Assembly (NCBI GenBank): GCA_977006965.1 | Contig: OZ345354.1 | Coordinates: forward strand, 1,240,001-1,304,000 | From: Phymatolithon calcareum | Lineage: Eukaryota > Rhodophyta > Florideophyceae > Hapalidiales | Length of the DNA: 64,000 nucleotides | Direction of reading: 5' to 3' | Shown: positions 8,761-19,240 of the stretch, piece by piece | Numbering within the stretch: position 1 is the stretch's first letter | Layout of the letters: each line of letters starts with the position of its first letter | The notes under the pieces: model-generated | Told to the model about the DNA's origin: nothing | Databases searched by the model: none | What the model saw: the letters and a program-made list of their open reading frames with translations, nothing else | Translations under genes and position numbers: made by a program

Positions 8761-11700
8761 ACAGCGTGTTGAGATAAGTGCAACGTTATCATCAGCCACG
8801 TTTTTATTAGCTTGTGCGGTCCATGAAGTTTAAAGATTCGACATGCATAGGTGAAATAAAAAGAAGACGACAAGGGGTTTTCGTATCTGCTACGACGAAC
8901 AGGTGTCCATTATTCAGGCCCTTCTCAGTGAAGTAGGGGATGAGCCCTCCGAGGCCAATCCCGTTGGCCTAGTTGTGTACGCAATATCAATTGGCACTCT
9001 TCAGCGCTACCAGAACACCAAACACAGCCCGCACGATCGCCCAGATGTATTCGACAGGGGAAAGTGGGAGAAAATGCACTTGTTAGGCGTGTCAGTAATC
9101 TTGCTATTGTCGTTTCGCGCCACACTGTCAGCTAGAACGTAATGCGTGTCATCGTTGGCACTTGCCAACTGTGATGAGGACCGGGGGCCGTTCTGCTCAC
9201 TTTGCTCATCCTCTTAAGTGGAATGCTCTTTATAAGCAAACGAAAGATTCCTTGAACAATCCAGATAATAAAATGGCAAGGATTCCGTGGCCCATTGAGG
9301 GGAAAAAGCTCTGAAGAAAGAACAATGTGACAGAATAACTTGGAGGAAAAGGTCAAAATTAATGGTAACCAAAGCTATTCCTTTGAGCAGCTGGTGTTTT
9401 TCGTGAGATAATGGGTGATGGACCTCGTCATTGCAGAAGCTGGCTTCCCGGCCCGTAACTCCAAGGTCTGAAAAAGTACTGGTACGTCCAGAGCTCTACC
9501 GCACCTGGGCAAGATGAAGAAAGGACCTACAGTCAACGTTGAAGAATGAGAGATTTTATCCAGTTTGACCGCCGCCGGAGGAAGCCATGAGCTGCGTCAG
9601 TCAGCTTCGGCTCGAAAGCCGCGAGTATTCAAATATTTTGACTAGTCTAGAGATGGGATGAGGAAAAGATAGACAGAGGATGTAGAGCGCTTCGAAGATG
9701 AGATACCCGCCATCCCACCTCCACCTAGTGAGGATGTAGATGCGCCCGAGAATTAGGAAGAGGCTGAAGCAGCAAGTGGTAGGGAGGCCGGTGGTAAATT
9801 TCCACAGAAACGGATAAACTCCACCATCATGATTGGCATACGTGCTATGTAGAAATTGTTGAACAGTGGGAAATCTGTCCCTGAAAGAGGACATGCGACA
9901 CAGAGTTGGTGGCAAATTTGGGTCTGGATATTGATAATCATTAATCATGATGCTTGACGCAGTGTTCGTCGACATGGGAGACTGCGCTTCGAAGTGCACA
10001 ACTTCTCCATTGCTGTATCGCACAGAACCTCCGATATGAATAGTGTAACCATCTATTGCAGTGCTTTACCACACATGTATGGTCATTAGTGCAGTCCATC
10101 CTTAGTCCATCCAACAGCCCAGTCATTTGTTAATCTGTAATGCTTAATTAAGATTTCGTAACGCTGTTGCTGTCTTTTATGTCTCTATAGCTCCAGAAAA
10201 TTATCTTCCACAGCAAAATTGTTGACCGCCGGTGAGAATCACACTTGCAAGTAGTGTGGGGATTTGCGAGCCGATCCTTCATGTTTCAATATCTCTTGAT
10301 ATAATTTTTGGAGCATCCTGTCCTACTGCCGTTTTGCTACAGTTGCACTTGGAACTCGCATCATCTGCTGTACTCTAAAATTTTCGGTTGAACAAGTCAT
10401 TTCCGGCGCCGAATCACAGGCCTTGTGATATACATTTTGAAAAATACGGCTTCTCCGATTTACTGCAGTAATCAAAAACAACTGCATCTTCTCAAGCAGC
10501 ACCTTTCTGAAGATCATTGGTGGACTTTGAAAAGCTCTATTTAAGATTTACGACTGCACAAATGTCTCAAAGGCATATGCGATAAGAGGACCTTTGGCTA
10601 ACTGAAATGCGCAGTGAGGAAGGAGGCCTATCTACAGTACCAACAGTACTCAAATTGACGCCCAGAAGTGTTCCCTTCATTCGATTTCCAAATCCACAGT
10701 GCTTGCAACTCACATAGGGGGATTCAGGAGAATTAATGATTGTCCAGCCGCTTTGGCTCTCTATCCAGCGGCTTTTGGGGAGGCTGGACTTAGTGCCATG
10801 GTCTTAATTGGTAGGTGCTCCCATTGTTTTCACAATATTGTTATGAGTTGATAGTAGTTGGGGATTGCATGAAATGACCTATAATCTCCAAACCTTTGCC
10901 CGAAAAGGATCAAAAAATTGCACAGCCCCCTGTATGTGGAAGATGGTGGAACGAAAAGATCAACGTGTCTACCACCAGGGGATAGTATCCCCTGCTGCCA
11001 CCCGATAGGAATTTACACATAATAAACAGCTTTATTTTTCTTATATTTCTACCAGGCATTCAGAACCATGGTTCTGTGTCTGTCGCAAAACGGCAATGAA
11101 CAGTTCAGAACAAAGAGAGTTTATTACCTTTCGCGCGCTCAGCGTTGTAGAACCTCGCGAAGGTCCACGTGCTGTTCAAGAATGTCGCCACACACCAGTT
11201 AGTCTTAGTGATCCGTTATGACCGCTGGTTTCCCAAACGGGGACCGGGCATGGCGAGACGCATACACCAGCCACTTCTCTCCATGTGCTCCCGGAAGGAG
11301 CACTGAGCCGACCAAGACTTGGTGATTCTTATTCCGACTGCCTTCCGATACAATGCTGTGCTCGGGTGCTGTCGCATTTATACCATTCCGAATCTGGTCA
11401 TCGGCGCTGGAGTATGAAGCGGCGCTCATCCCGAGCCAGTTAGACTGTCTCCGAATTTACTGTCTTGCTATGAGAAACAGGCGGCAGTGTGCGAGACGGA
11501 GCCACTTGAGACCCGTTGTTTCTTGTCTTCTCGACAGCGATTATTCCCGACCTCGAATTTGCGACAGTGTCCAGCCGGTGGAGCGCGGCTGGATTCAGGA
11601 CCATAAACGACATGGATACAAAGCCACGAAAAACAAATTTTCCTAAATCCCCCTCTCACAGCACGTCTGCAAGCTCACGTAAAGAGACATGCGATGAGAC

Positions 11701-12348
11701 ATTGCTATCAGTCATGTGCTGCCGCTCGATGCAGCCATGAGACAATTCAAACGCTTGAGAAGAATGGCTAAAACGGCTTGTTCTGTCTACACGAGCAAAC
11801 ACGAGTTTCTTTCATGTCAGTAACGTAAGAAAACGTGAGCTTTACTGCAAACTCTCTTAAAATGGAATCAATATCCTTGTGCATTGCTATAACGCTCTAT
11901 TTCTCTCTTCAATCTTTTAAACGACATTAGAATAGAATAGACAGCAAATCTACTACAATCCCGTCACAGGACAAAAATTATCCAAGAACACGAGTCCTTT
12001 ATACCTAAAATTATTTGCATAAAGTATGGCTCTTATTCGTTGAGGTTAAATCTCTCTTGTTGATATCAGTTATCTATAGAATTCTGCCTTTTTCTAACAG
12101 TGTGTCCAATCAATTACAGAGATTAGAATCTAACACGCACACTTGTCAGCACATTTTGCCGTACTTTCTCGCGGAATTATTCGAGGCAAAGTCACAGGGG
12201 TGCAATCCCAGAGGAATCTATTACACAGTCGCGGTCTCTCGTTGCATCATCTATGCGTTTCGTAATACTGTCAGAGATCTAACTGCCGACGAAGTTTTAA
12301 ATTAATCTCCAGCTCGGAACTTCCCGTTGAATGACCATGACTGTAATG
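8761..12348. other. About 3.6 kb with no supported gene
   Basis: The open frames are short and unrelated to known families. The longest (minus strand, 9601-10023, 140 codons) shows no domain I recognise. Composition becomes AT-rich from about 10.1 kb. It marks the edge of the gene island before the repeat-dominated part. Confidence 0.5.
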
Positions 12349-13535
12349 TACTTTTTTTCCTTTCAAGTTTATTTAAAAGCCCCACAGACTTCCGAAGATA
12401 TGGGCAAGGCTTCCTCTGATGCTACCTACCTTTTTGTAGCTCACGAAACGTCCACGAGTATGGCGGACGGGAAAACTCAGGACTCAAAGTAGTCCTATCT
12501 CAGTCCTCTAAGGGATTGTTGGTGCTTTGACTCGACCACTTTTTGCCTTGCATTCTGCGGATTAATAAAGGCCTTCTTCGTTCTCCATGCGTTCTATGAG
12601 TGTCTTGCTAAATAGTAAGAGCTCATCTAGCGCCTTTTCTGTTTCCAGTCGTTTTTCTCCTTCGAGGTCGTACCCTGCCAGCGTGCGTTCAAGGGTCTCC
12701 ATATGCTCTCTGGCTCTGGTGACGAATTCTTCAATCATACTTGTTGCTTACACCTGTGGGAATCTGCCACAGACATACTGCAGCGCGAGTTGCCTGTGCT
12801 TCACCTTGGGGAACTTGAGGATTGCTGGCAATTCTCTTGTCTTGTCGTATGGTATCTTTCTTTTCCGGTTCAATTCTAGGCGGTCTCCTTCCATTTCCAG
12901 AAATTTCGATCGAAGTGTTTGCGAAGATTGGTTTGTTTGGATATGCTTTACAGCTTCACCGAACGGCTCTCTGGTCTCCATCGCGACGATATCTTTCCTC
13001 GTGTACTGCCATTCATGGTTGTTTCTTCTTTCGGGCACTTCATTTGAATACATACGTTCTTTCGCCTTGTTCCTTCTCAGCATTTTGAAGGCCAAGATTT
13101 CTCGTCGATGTGCGACCGCCTGGATCCGGGACAGGAGACAGAGCCTATCAGCCCTTCCTCGGGCCAGTGGCTCGAAAACTTGATTGAAGAATGTTACTTC
13201 TACTTCCTTGACGGCATTTTGTACGTCTTCTGTCCAGGGCGTTAAGTGCATTGCGTACTTCCAGCGCGGCTGTACTAGTGCCTTGTATATCTGAATACAC
13301 TTCTGTATACTCAGCCCTTTCTTGAACACTCCCAGTGTACGCAACTCGTACACGGCCGTCCTTGCTTTCTTTAGTCGTTGCATCATTAACGTATCTGTGA
13401 CCAGGGGTTGCGCCAATTCCATTGTTTGCGATTGCAGTCCAGGATGAAATTCATCAATTGAATTGCTCAGTTTTGTTTGGAGCAATTCGCATTGCAATGT
13501 GAAGGCTTCGCACAATATAGACATCAATACTTTAT

Positions 13536-14441
13536 TCAAGCAAGTTCACCTAGCTGCATGTAATCTTCATCTTCTTCGATAGCCCTCTCGACACGTTGGT
13601 TGACAGTCGTAGACATAGCCTGATTCACGGTTTGCTCATCCCAGTAGGAGCGGTTGACTTTCAGAAAAAGTATCGCCTCAAAGACAATAGGACATATTCC
13701 CTTCCTATGGTCTTGTAGAATATACTTCGCCATAGACCAAAGTCGCTCCACCTCAGCAACGGACCCCAGTATAAATTGGGTGTTAATGTATTCCTTCAAC
13801 CCCGCGCTTCTGGTGTTTTTCTTCCGTTTCGTCAGTCTGTCGGCCATACTCATCGGTTCGTGTACATCAATCTCAGCATCCTGTTCCGTTCGTCTTTGTA
13901 ATAGCCTCTCGCACCTCTCTTTCTCAACGCTTGACATGCTGTTCGTCTCCCCACGTTATATTTTCACCACTCCTGACTCAAATGAAGCATCTTGCACGAT
14001 TTGAGAAGTCGGGGAGATATAGTAATCACCCATCTGGCATTGACACAATCCTGATTCCGGAATGGATTGGAGAGAATCAATTCCATCTAGTAACTCATCC
14101 AAAGCCATACGTGCAGCTGATAGTGTTAGACCCCTCTTTTGCAGCTCCATGGTCACCGTGTTGATCTCACCGAGCTGGTCAGCAAACTTAGCAACTCTAA
14201 TCTTGAACGCGCTCCTTCGATGGATTACTAGGTCAGCATCTTCTGCATCCGCTGTTGCAATTAACGCACTTCTGATACGATTGAACCGTTGAATCATGCG
14301 ATACGTTGTAGAACATCGGGTTGCATTGTTCATAACTGGACTGAGATTACATAAATTGCGGCAAATCGCCCGTTTTTTTTGTCTCATCCGGAATGTTCTC
14401 ATAGGCCCATCGTTGAAACCGTTTGGAGTCCAACAGCTCAA
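13536..14441 (-). pseudogene. hAT transposase, C-terminal half only
   Basis: Two consecutive frames on the minus strand. The first (14441-13956) contains NNATRCSTTYRMIQRF, matching the hAT 'TRW-S-T' region. The second (13937-13536) contains EVERLWSMAKYILQDHR and then FEAILFLKVNRSYWD, the hAT C-terminal dimerisation region. The N-terminal BED finger and the first catalytic Asp regions are absent, so this copy cannot be autonomous. Confidence 0.8.
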
Positions 14442-14511
14442 TCTCGTCTTTATTTAACACAGAGAGAAGTAGCCATGGCCAACGTTTCATAGGTGTTTTG
14501 ATGGCATACAG

Positions 14512-14675
14512 AACGTACTTTGGGTATTACTATAACAAAGTCCACGTACTGATCATAAGGTGAGTACGTTGATTCTTGCATCTGATTAATGTGCTGTGTC
14601 TAATTCTCATCTACGTACTCTGGGTATTACTAGAACAAGACCACGTACTGAACATGAGGTGAGTACGTTGATTCC
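14512..14675. repeat. Two-copy direct repeat inside hAT element 1
   Basis: A unit of about 65 bp is repeated with a period of about 99 bp (from about 14512 and about 14611). Each unit reads CGTACT-TGGGTATTACTA...CCACGTACTGA...GAGTACGTTGATTC. Each is bounded by ACGTACT and AGTACGT, so it is itself a weak inverted repeat. It lies in the transposase 5' side of the element. Confidence 0.75.
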
Positions 14676-17209
14676 CTCAACATTCTGCTTTACTCCTCCC
14701 CCCCCCCATAACATTCCCCTGGTCTAATGTTCATCTACTACGATCCTCAGTATTAGGTGCGACCAATTCGAATTGCAATTCAGTTGAAGAACCAATTTGG
14801 GTGGAATTGGGAAAAATTGCAATTAAATTGATAGCAATGGAATTGGCGCAACCCCTGTCTGTGACTCCTCCGGGTCTAGGGATACTCCAAGGTAAGTAAC
14901 CTCCGGAACTTGTGCTAGTACCTTGTTCGCTAGCTTGAATGTCTTGTCTAATGTTTCCTCTGATTCGAGGACTTCGCTTTTCCCTTGTTTAGTGTTCCAA
15001 GTCATCTCTCGCTCTTGTGCCCATTGGGTACCTATATCCAATAGTCCTTGCAGTGCAGCGGTTGATTTCGCAGAGAGAAGAACATCGTCTGCGAAGAGGA
15101 TAGCCGGTACTTCAGCCCAGGTTTTTGATGCCCGGCTCATTCGCTCTGCAAATTCATCTATGAAGATGCTGTAGAGGCTTGGATTGAGAGGGGACCCTTA
15201 TGGCAGCCCCTGTCCACTAGAAACCAGTTCCTGTTCGCATTACCGATTGTTGCTACCCAGGATGGTGTCAAGAACCCCTCGGCCATTGCGCAGATATCCT
15301 TGGGCAGTACTTGTCTCATTCTGTTCACCAAGTGTACTCTCGGTACTGTGTCGTAGACAGACTTAAGGTCCAATACTGCTACACATCTCTGATCCCCTTT
15401 TAATAGCTCAGTAGCCCTTAGGATGGCCAGTTCAGTGCTCTTCCCTTTTTGGAACCCAAGCTGATACCAGTGGTTTGAGTATATTGTGCGCAGCTTCATA
15501 TCGATAGCTGTCTAAATAATTTTCCTTGAGTGGCTCACTAAGGAAATCGGTCGGTAGTTTCCGGGGTCCTCGTGTGCCCCCTTCTTGTATATTTGGACAA
15601 GGAGCGCTTTCTGCCAGTGCAGAGGCGCGTCTCCACACCTCCCGCAGGCCTCCCACAAGGCTGGAAGCACTTCGGCGTTGAGCGATATATCGACTTTTAG
15701 CATTTCAGCCTTCACCTCGTCTAAGCCTGGTGCCTTTCCGTTTCGTGCTTTACGGATAGCTGCTTCAATTTTTGTCCTCATGTCGTCGAGGCAGGAGAAT
15801 TTTCTTAGTCCCGGTTGCCACTTTTCGGTGCTATGGCATGTCGTTGAGATATGGGCTGAGAATTTCGCGCAATTCATGGGGCTTCCTGTCATCTCGTTTC
15901 TTAGCGTTCTTCTTCGAATTTTCTTTTTCATCTTGGCAAGCTGCTTCAAAGCCGCTGGCCCATCCTTCTCCTCGAGCTCGGCAATGTATTCTTGATACTA
16001 CTATTTCTTCCTCTTGTTCACCAAGGTTCTGATTTGGTACTTACACTCGTGGTAACGACCCCAGCCTTCCTGTGATTGGGATGAACTGGATTTCCGGTAA
16101 AGTTTCTTTCGCTTCAGTGCCATTTTCTCGAGCTCTGTATTCCAGAATGACTTATAGCGTGCCGGTGTGCGTTTTCTAGTTCTCCAAGGATCACACCAGG
16201 TTTTAACAAGTCTCTCGTACCCCTGGTGTAGATCTCTTGCATTGTTGCACTTTTTGAGGTCTTCGATGACTCCGGGAATGCTTTCTTGGTACTTACGAAG
16301 CGCGACTTCTTTCTTGGATTCTTTTCTCGACTTTCTCCGAGGTCCACGATCTCCCTGTAGATATGGGATACCGATTCGGGGGAAGTTCTTCCCCGGAGGT
16401 CCTCAATAGGACTACGCATTAGTTCCTTGATTTCATTTTTCCTTTGTGTGTCATCTCGGTCTCTTACACTGATTGGTCGCTTATACTGCTTCGGGTCACG
16501 ATGTTGCCGGCTTCTAAGGCGCGTACATACAGGCCTGTGCTGTGTAGCCCCTGTCCATATGTCCTCTGAAGAGTTCGGCGAGGATATTTTTATTCCTTTT
16601 GTGACAAAGAAGTCGATATTGCTCCCGTACTTCTTCGTCTGGAATGTCGGTCCTTTGCTTGCTCTTATGTCCCATCCTTTTCATTCTGCCCACTGGACGA
16701 GTTGGTTGCCCCTTCTGTTTGACTCTCTGTCCCACAGCTTGTGTCTTGCGTTCCAGTCACCACAGATGATGGCTTGACCCCTTGCATGCCTGTTGATTAG
16801 TTGGAGGTATTTGTCGGTTTCCTGACGAGTTGACCTTGGTGACATGTACACTACCCCAACTTTTTGGCTGCCTAGTTGGGCGATAATGATTTGAAAGTAG
16901 ACCTTTGCATACTTGAAGATTAGCTTCACTGCACGTCCACTGCGGAACACCAGCGATACTCCGCCAAAGTTTCTCGCTGTACCTCGCCTTCTTGACCCGG
17001 GATCTTGGTTACGAGGCCCATCCGACGTTATCAGTTTGGGCCTTGGAGCGTTTATTGAGAACATATCGGTCCGAATGCGGGCGTCGGATCTCAGATGCGT
17101 CTCCGTGAGGCGGATGATGTCGACCTTTTGATTTTGTACCATCTTATGTAGGTACTCCGGGTTTTCTGGTGATCCCCCGACGTTCATCGTTGCCATTCTC
17201 CAATATCTG

Positions 17210-18076
17210 TTAAATATTATTTTTGGTTGCGTTTTGCTCCGAATTTGCGATGGGAGTATTATTGGTTCCTTGCTTCTCTGGGTCTCCGGTGAGATTTGAG
17301 GGCTGGCCTCTCGATTCGTAGACTGATGTATTTGGGTCGACATGCTGGGAAGTCTCGTCTTCCACATCTGCCTCGATTATTGTATTAGCTGGTTCATCTT
17401 GCGAAGTTGCCTGATCGTCATCGATGGACTGGTGTCCCTCGGCTTCTTCATCTTCCTGGCCTCTTGGGTCGCCCTCCTTCCTCATTATAATTCGGAAATT
17501 AGGGTTTATGAGGTGTCGTCGTGAGAATTGTTCGAGCTTACGTATCTCATCAATTTCCATGGATCTGAGTCTCCGGTCGGCCGCCCTCTGGAGGCCTTTG
17601 TACCACTCTTTTGCGACCTCATTTGAAGCCGTGCATGCGCAGTATCTAGCGCGTGCCCTTGTCCTCGTCGCATGTTTCTGTAGTGAGAGCACCGACTCAA
17701 CATGTTGGCTTCTTTTCTTGGGATTTTCAAACACATTGTACCTATACATGCAGATCATGCCTGCTAAACGCATTAGGTTAATAATGGCGTCCCATTCTCT
17801 CGTTTCTATGAGTACTTCCATTATCGACGAACCAATGAACGATATGTGGTAAACCGTTTTCGTCTTCAGCATCTCTTTCACAGCTTCCTCAATTTGCTCG
17901 CGTGGGGCTTTTGGAATTCTTCTGAAGTACATGGAGACCAATCCAGGTTTCGCTCGCTTTCTTGGCATGCGATTTCCCATTTTGTTTAGGATTGTTTCCA
18001 AGCGTTCTCTATCCGGCTCTTCAATCGGTTGCGTTGGACGGCTGCTCGTTCGTCTTTCGTTTCTCGTCTTCTGCAA
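17210..18076 (-). CDS. LINE A ORF1b, gag-like frame
   Basis: 288 codons in the same frame as the upstream ORF1, separated from it by only one TAA codon and one ATA. The frame's first start-like codon is a TTG. A block VYHISFIGSSIMEVLIET recurs as VNLSFIGNSVVEILTD in LINE B at 62.7 kb, so the protein is conserved within this LINE group. It has charged N- and C-terminal regions with an acidic tail (EDEEAEGHQSIDDD). No CCHC finger is visible. It is likely an RNA-binding structural protein of the retrotransposon. Confidence 0.6.
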   Translation of the reverse strand: MQKTRNERRTSSRPTQPIEEPDRERLETILNKMGNRMPRKRAKPGLVSMYFRRIPKAPREQIEEAVKEMLKTKTVYHISFIGSSIMEVLIETREWDAIINLMRLAGMICMYRYNVFENPKKRSQHVESVLSLQKHATRTRARARYCACTASNEVAKEWYKGLQRAADRRLRSMEIDEIRKLEQFSRRHLINPNFRIIMRKEGDPRGQEDEEAEGHQSIDDDQATSQDEPANTIIEADVEDETSQHVDPNTSVYESRGQPSNLTGDPEKQGTNNTPIANSEQNATKNNI

Positions 18077-18079
18077 TAT

Positions 18080-19039
18080 TTATTCTCTTACGTTAGAAGT
18101 CATCGAGTCGCTTGTATTTCCCGTAATGGCCTCCTTGTAAGACTGAACTGGGGAAATTTCTATGTTCTTGACGAAGCCATTGGAGTCTTCCTCGGGGCTC
18201 GTCGGCTCACCTCTAGAATCTGGTTGTACAGATGATTCCTCTAGTGCTCCTGGAGCACCGCGTCGGAGCCTTCTGTTCTCTTCCGATAGAGTCCTCACTG
18301 TTGCTTCAAGGGTTTTGACCTTTCCCTCGGTATTTGCTAACTTGGATTCCGAAGTTTCCAATCTCGATTCCAGTACCGCCATCTGTGCTTTAAGCTCCTT
18401 TAGGACATCAGCTGTTGGGCAGATTCTCTCGCCTGGCGTATTGCACTTGCTTCTACCTGCGGTAGTTGGATTGTCTTCTCCGTCGACGCGTCTCTCGGCT
18501 TGCTTTGAAATGCACACCTTTGGTTCTGCAATGACTGTCTGCCTTGGACTTTTCGGTGTGCCTTGTTTTATGAACTCTTCGGCACAAGAGCCTTCTTTGA
18601 CGAAGGTGCACTCTTTGCATTGGAGTACCAGTGGTGCTCGAGCGCTTCCTCCAGTGAGTTTGAGCATTCCCTTCTTGCTGCAATCGCCACACTCCACGAC
18701 ATTGCGATGTTTCACGAAAAGCTGTCTTGTTGGGTTTTCTCCTACCGTAATCGCTTTTCTTGACGTTTTTATCGGTTTGATGGAGCTGTTTCCATCCTGT
18801 ATGGGCTCCTCGCTATCTGTTTTGTCTCCAGTCCCAGGCTTCGTGCGCGCCCTGGCTCGCGTGATTGCCCCAGTGGACCGGTGTGCCGTACTGGTCTGTT
18901 TCATAGAAATTTCCATTTTTTGATATTCTGAACCCGCCGACGGTTGCGGGTGACTTCCGCGACGGCTTCTACAAGTTTTCCACGGAAACTTGGTTGCCAT
19001 GTCGCGTGCTCCTTCGTTTGGATCCTGGTTTGACGCCAT
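18080..19039 (-). CDS. LINE A ORF1, zinc-ribbon and coiled-coil protein
   Basis: 319 residues from ATG 19039. A four-cysteine ribbon (VECGDCSKKG ... LQCKECTF) lies near residues 115-145. A heptad-patterned coiled coil at about 215-260 (LKELKAQMAVLESRLETSES and onward) probably drives trimerisation, as in other LINE ORF1 proteins. LINE B has the same order (CPRC...LQCIRC, then helix). The protein ends at TAA 18082-18080 directly before the in-frame ORF1b. Confidence 0.7.
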   Translation of the reverse strand: MASNQDPNEGARDMATKFPWKTCRSRRGSHPQPSAGSEYQKMEISMKQTSTAHRSTGAITRARARTKPGTGDKTDSEEPIQDGNSSIKPIKTSRKAITVGENPTRQLFVKHRNVVECGDCSKKGMLKLTGGSARAPLVLQCKECTFVKEGSCAEEFIKQGTPKSPRQTVIAEPKVCISKQAERRVDGEDNPTTAGRSKCNTPGERICPTADVLKELKAQMAVLESRLETSESKLANTEGKVKTLEATVRTLSEENRRLRRGAPGALEESSVQPDSRGEPTSPEEDSNGFVKNIEISPVQSYKEAITGNTSDSMTSNVRE

Positions 19040-19240
19040 GATCCTGCCCTCCCAAGGCGCATAGCCCCGCGAGTGGGTTTTGGCGCGGGAGGAAGTGCTC
19101 GCACGACCTAAACTTTGTTCCGGCCCCGATAGGTCCGGTCACTGTGTTCTCTCTTCTACGCTGGTGCGATTGTAATGTACTGCAGTCACGGCAATTGTCT
19201 GCATAGCTGTTTGGATGCAAAGTGACCTCAAAGTCTGCAC

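Larger units (their letters stand above)
13402..14857 (-). mobile_element. hAT element 1 inserted in LINE A
   Basis: Perfect 23-bp terminal inverted repeats begin CAGGGGTTGCGCCAATTCC (13402-13424 and 14835-14857). The element is flanked by identical 8-bp copies TCTGTGAC (13394-13401 and 14858-14865). CAG-start termini and an 8-bp duplication are diagnostic of hAT transposons. At 1,456 bp it is far shorter than an autonomous hAT, and only the C-terminal half of the transposase is left. Both subterminal regions are dense in CAATT/AATTG, a plausible array of transposase-binding sites. Removing the element and one duplication rejoins the LINE reverse transcriptase sequence. Confidence 0.93.
12562..17196 (-). 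pseudogene. LINE A ORF2: APE endonuclease plus reverse transcriptase, broken
   Basis: It starts at ATG 17196 (MATMNVGGSPENP), 13 nt after the stop of the preceding frame. The endonuclease segment (to about 16681) has LTETH and GDWNARHKLWD. Reverse-transcriptase motifs follow in pieces: GKAPGLDEVKAEML and YRPISL (15949-15512), the first-Asp motif VAVLDLKSVYD (15499-15158), and the active-site block LFADDVLLS (15140-14866). The piece after the hAT insertion (13393-12562) holds the thumb-like region and the C-terminal RKRKIPYDKT domain that recurs in other LINE copies of the window. The frame is interrupted by several frameshifts, by the hAT element, and by a TAA just before the last 60 codons. 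It copied LINE RNA by target-primed reverse transcription when intact. Confidence 0.85.
12349..19240 (-). mobile_element. LINE A, near full-length non-LTR retrotransposon (interrupted)
   Basis: The element reads right to left: ORF1 (19039-18080), a second gag-like frame (18076-17210), then an endonuclease/reverse-transcriptase frame (17196-12562). The 3' end is marked by an A-rich tail (a T run on the plus strand from about 12349). The junction sequence TTTATTTAAA followed by a GC-rich stretch also marks LINE C at 60.3 kb, which helps to fix this end. The 5' edge is not resolved and is placed roughly at 19.24 kb. ORF2 carries stops and frameshifts and a hAT insertion, so this copy is dead. 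Frames on the plus strand here (for example 18162-18923) are shadows of the minus-strand ORFs. Confidence 0.85.

Noticed and set aside
9601-10023. 140-codon minus-strand ORF in the gene-poor region
   Set aside because: No domain, no conserved context and no second support; likely a chance frame.
12587-13183. 198-codon plus-strand ORF
   Set aside because: Antisense shadow of the LINE A ORF2 C-terminal region.
18162-18923. 253-codon plus-strand ORF, hydrophobic
   Set aside because: Antisense of LINE A ORF1, whose coiled coil and Cys ribbon are recognisable.
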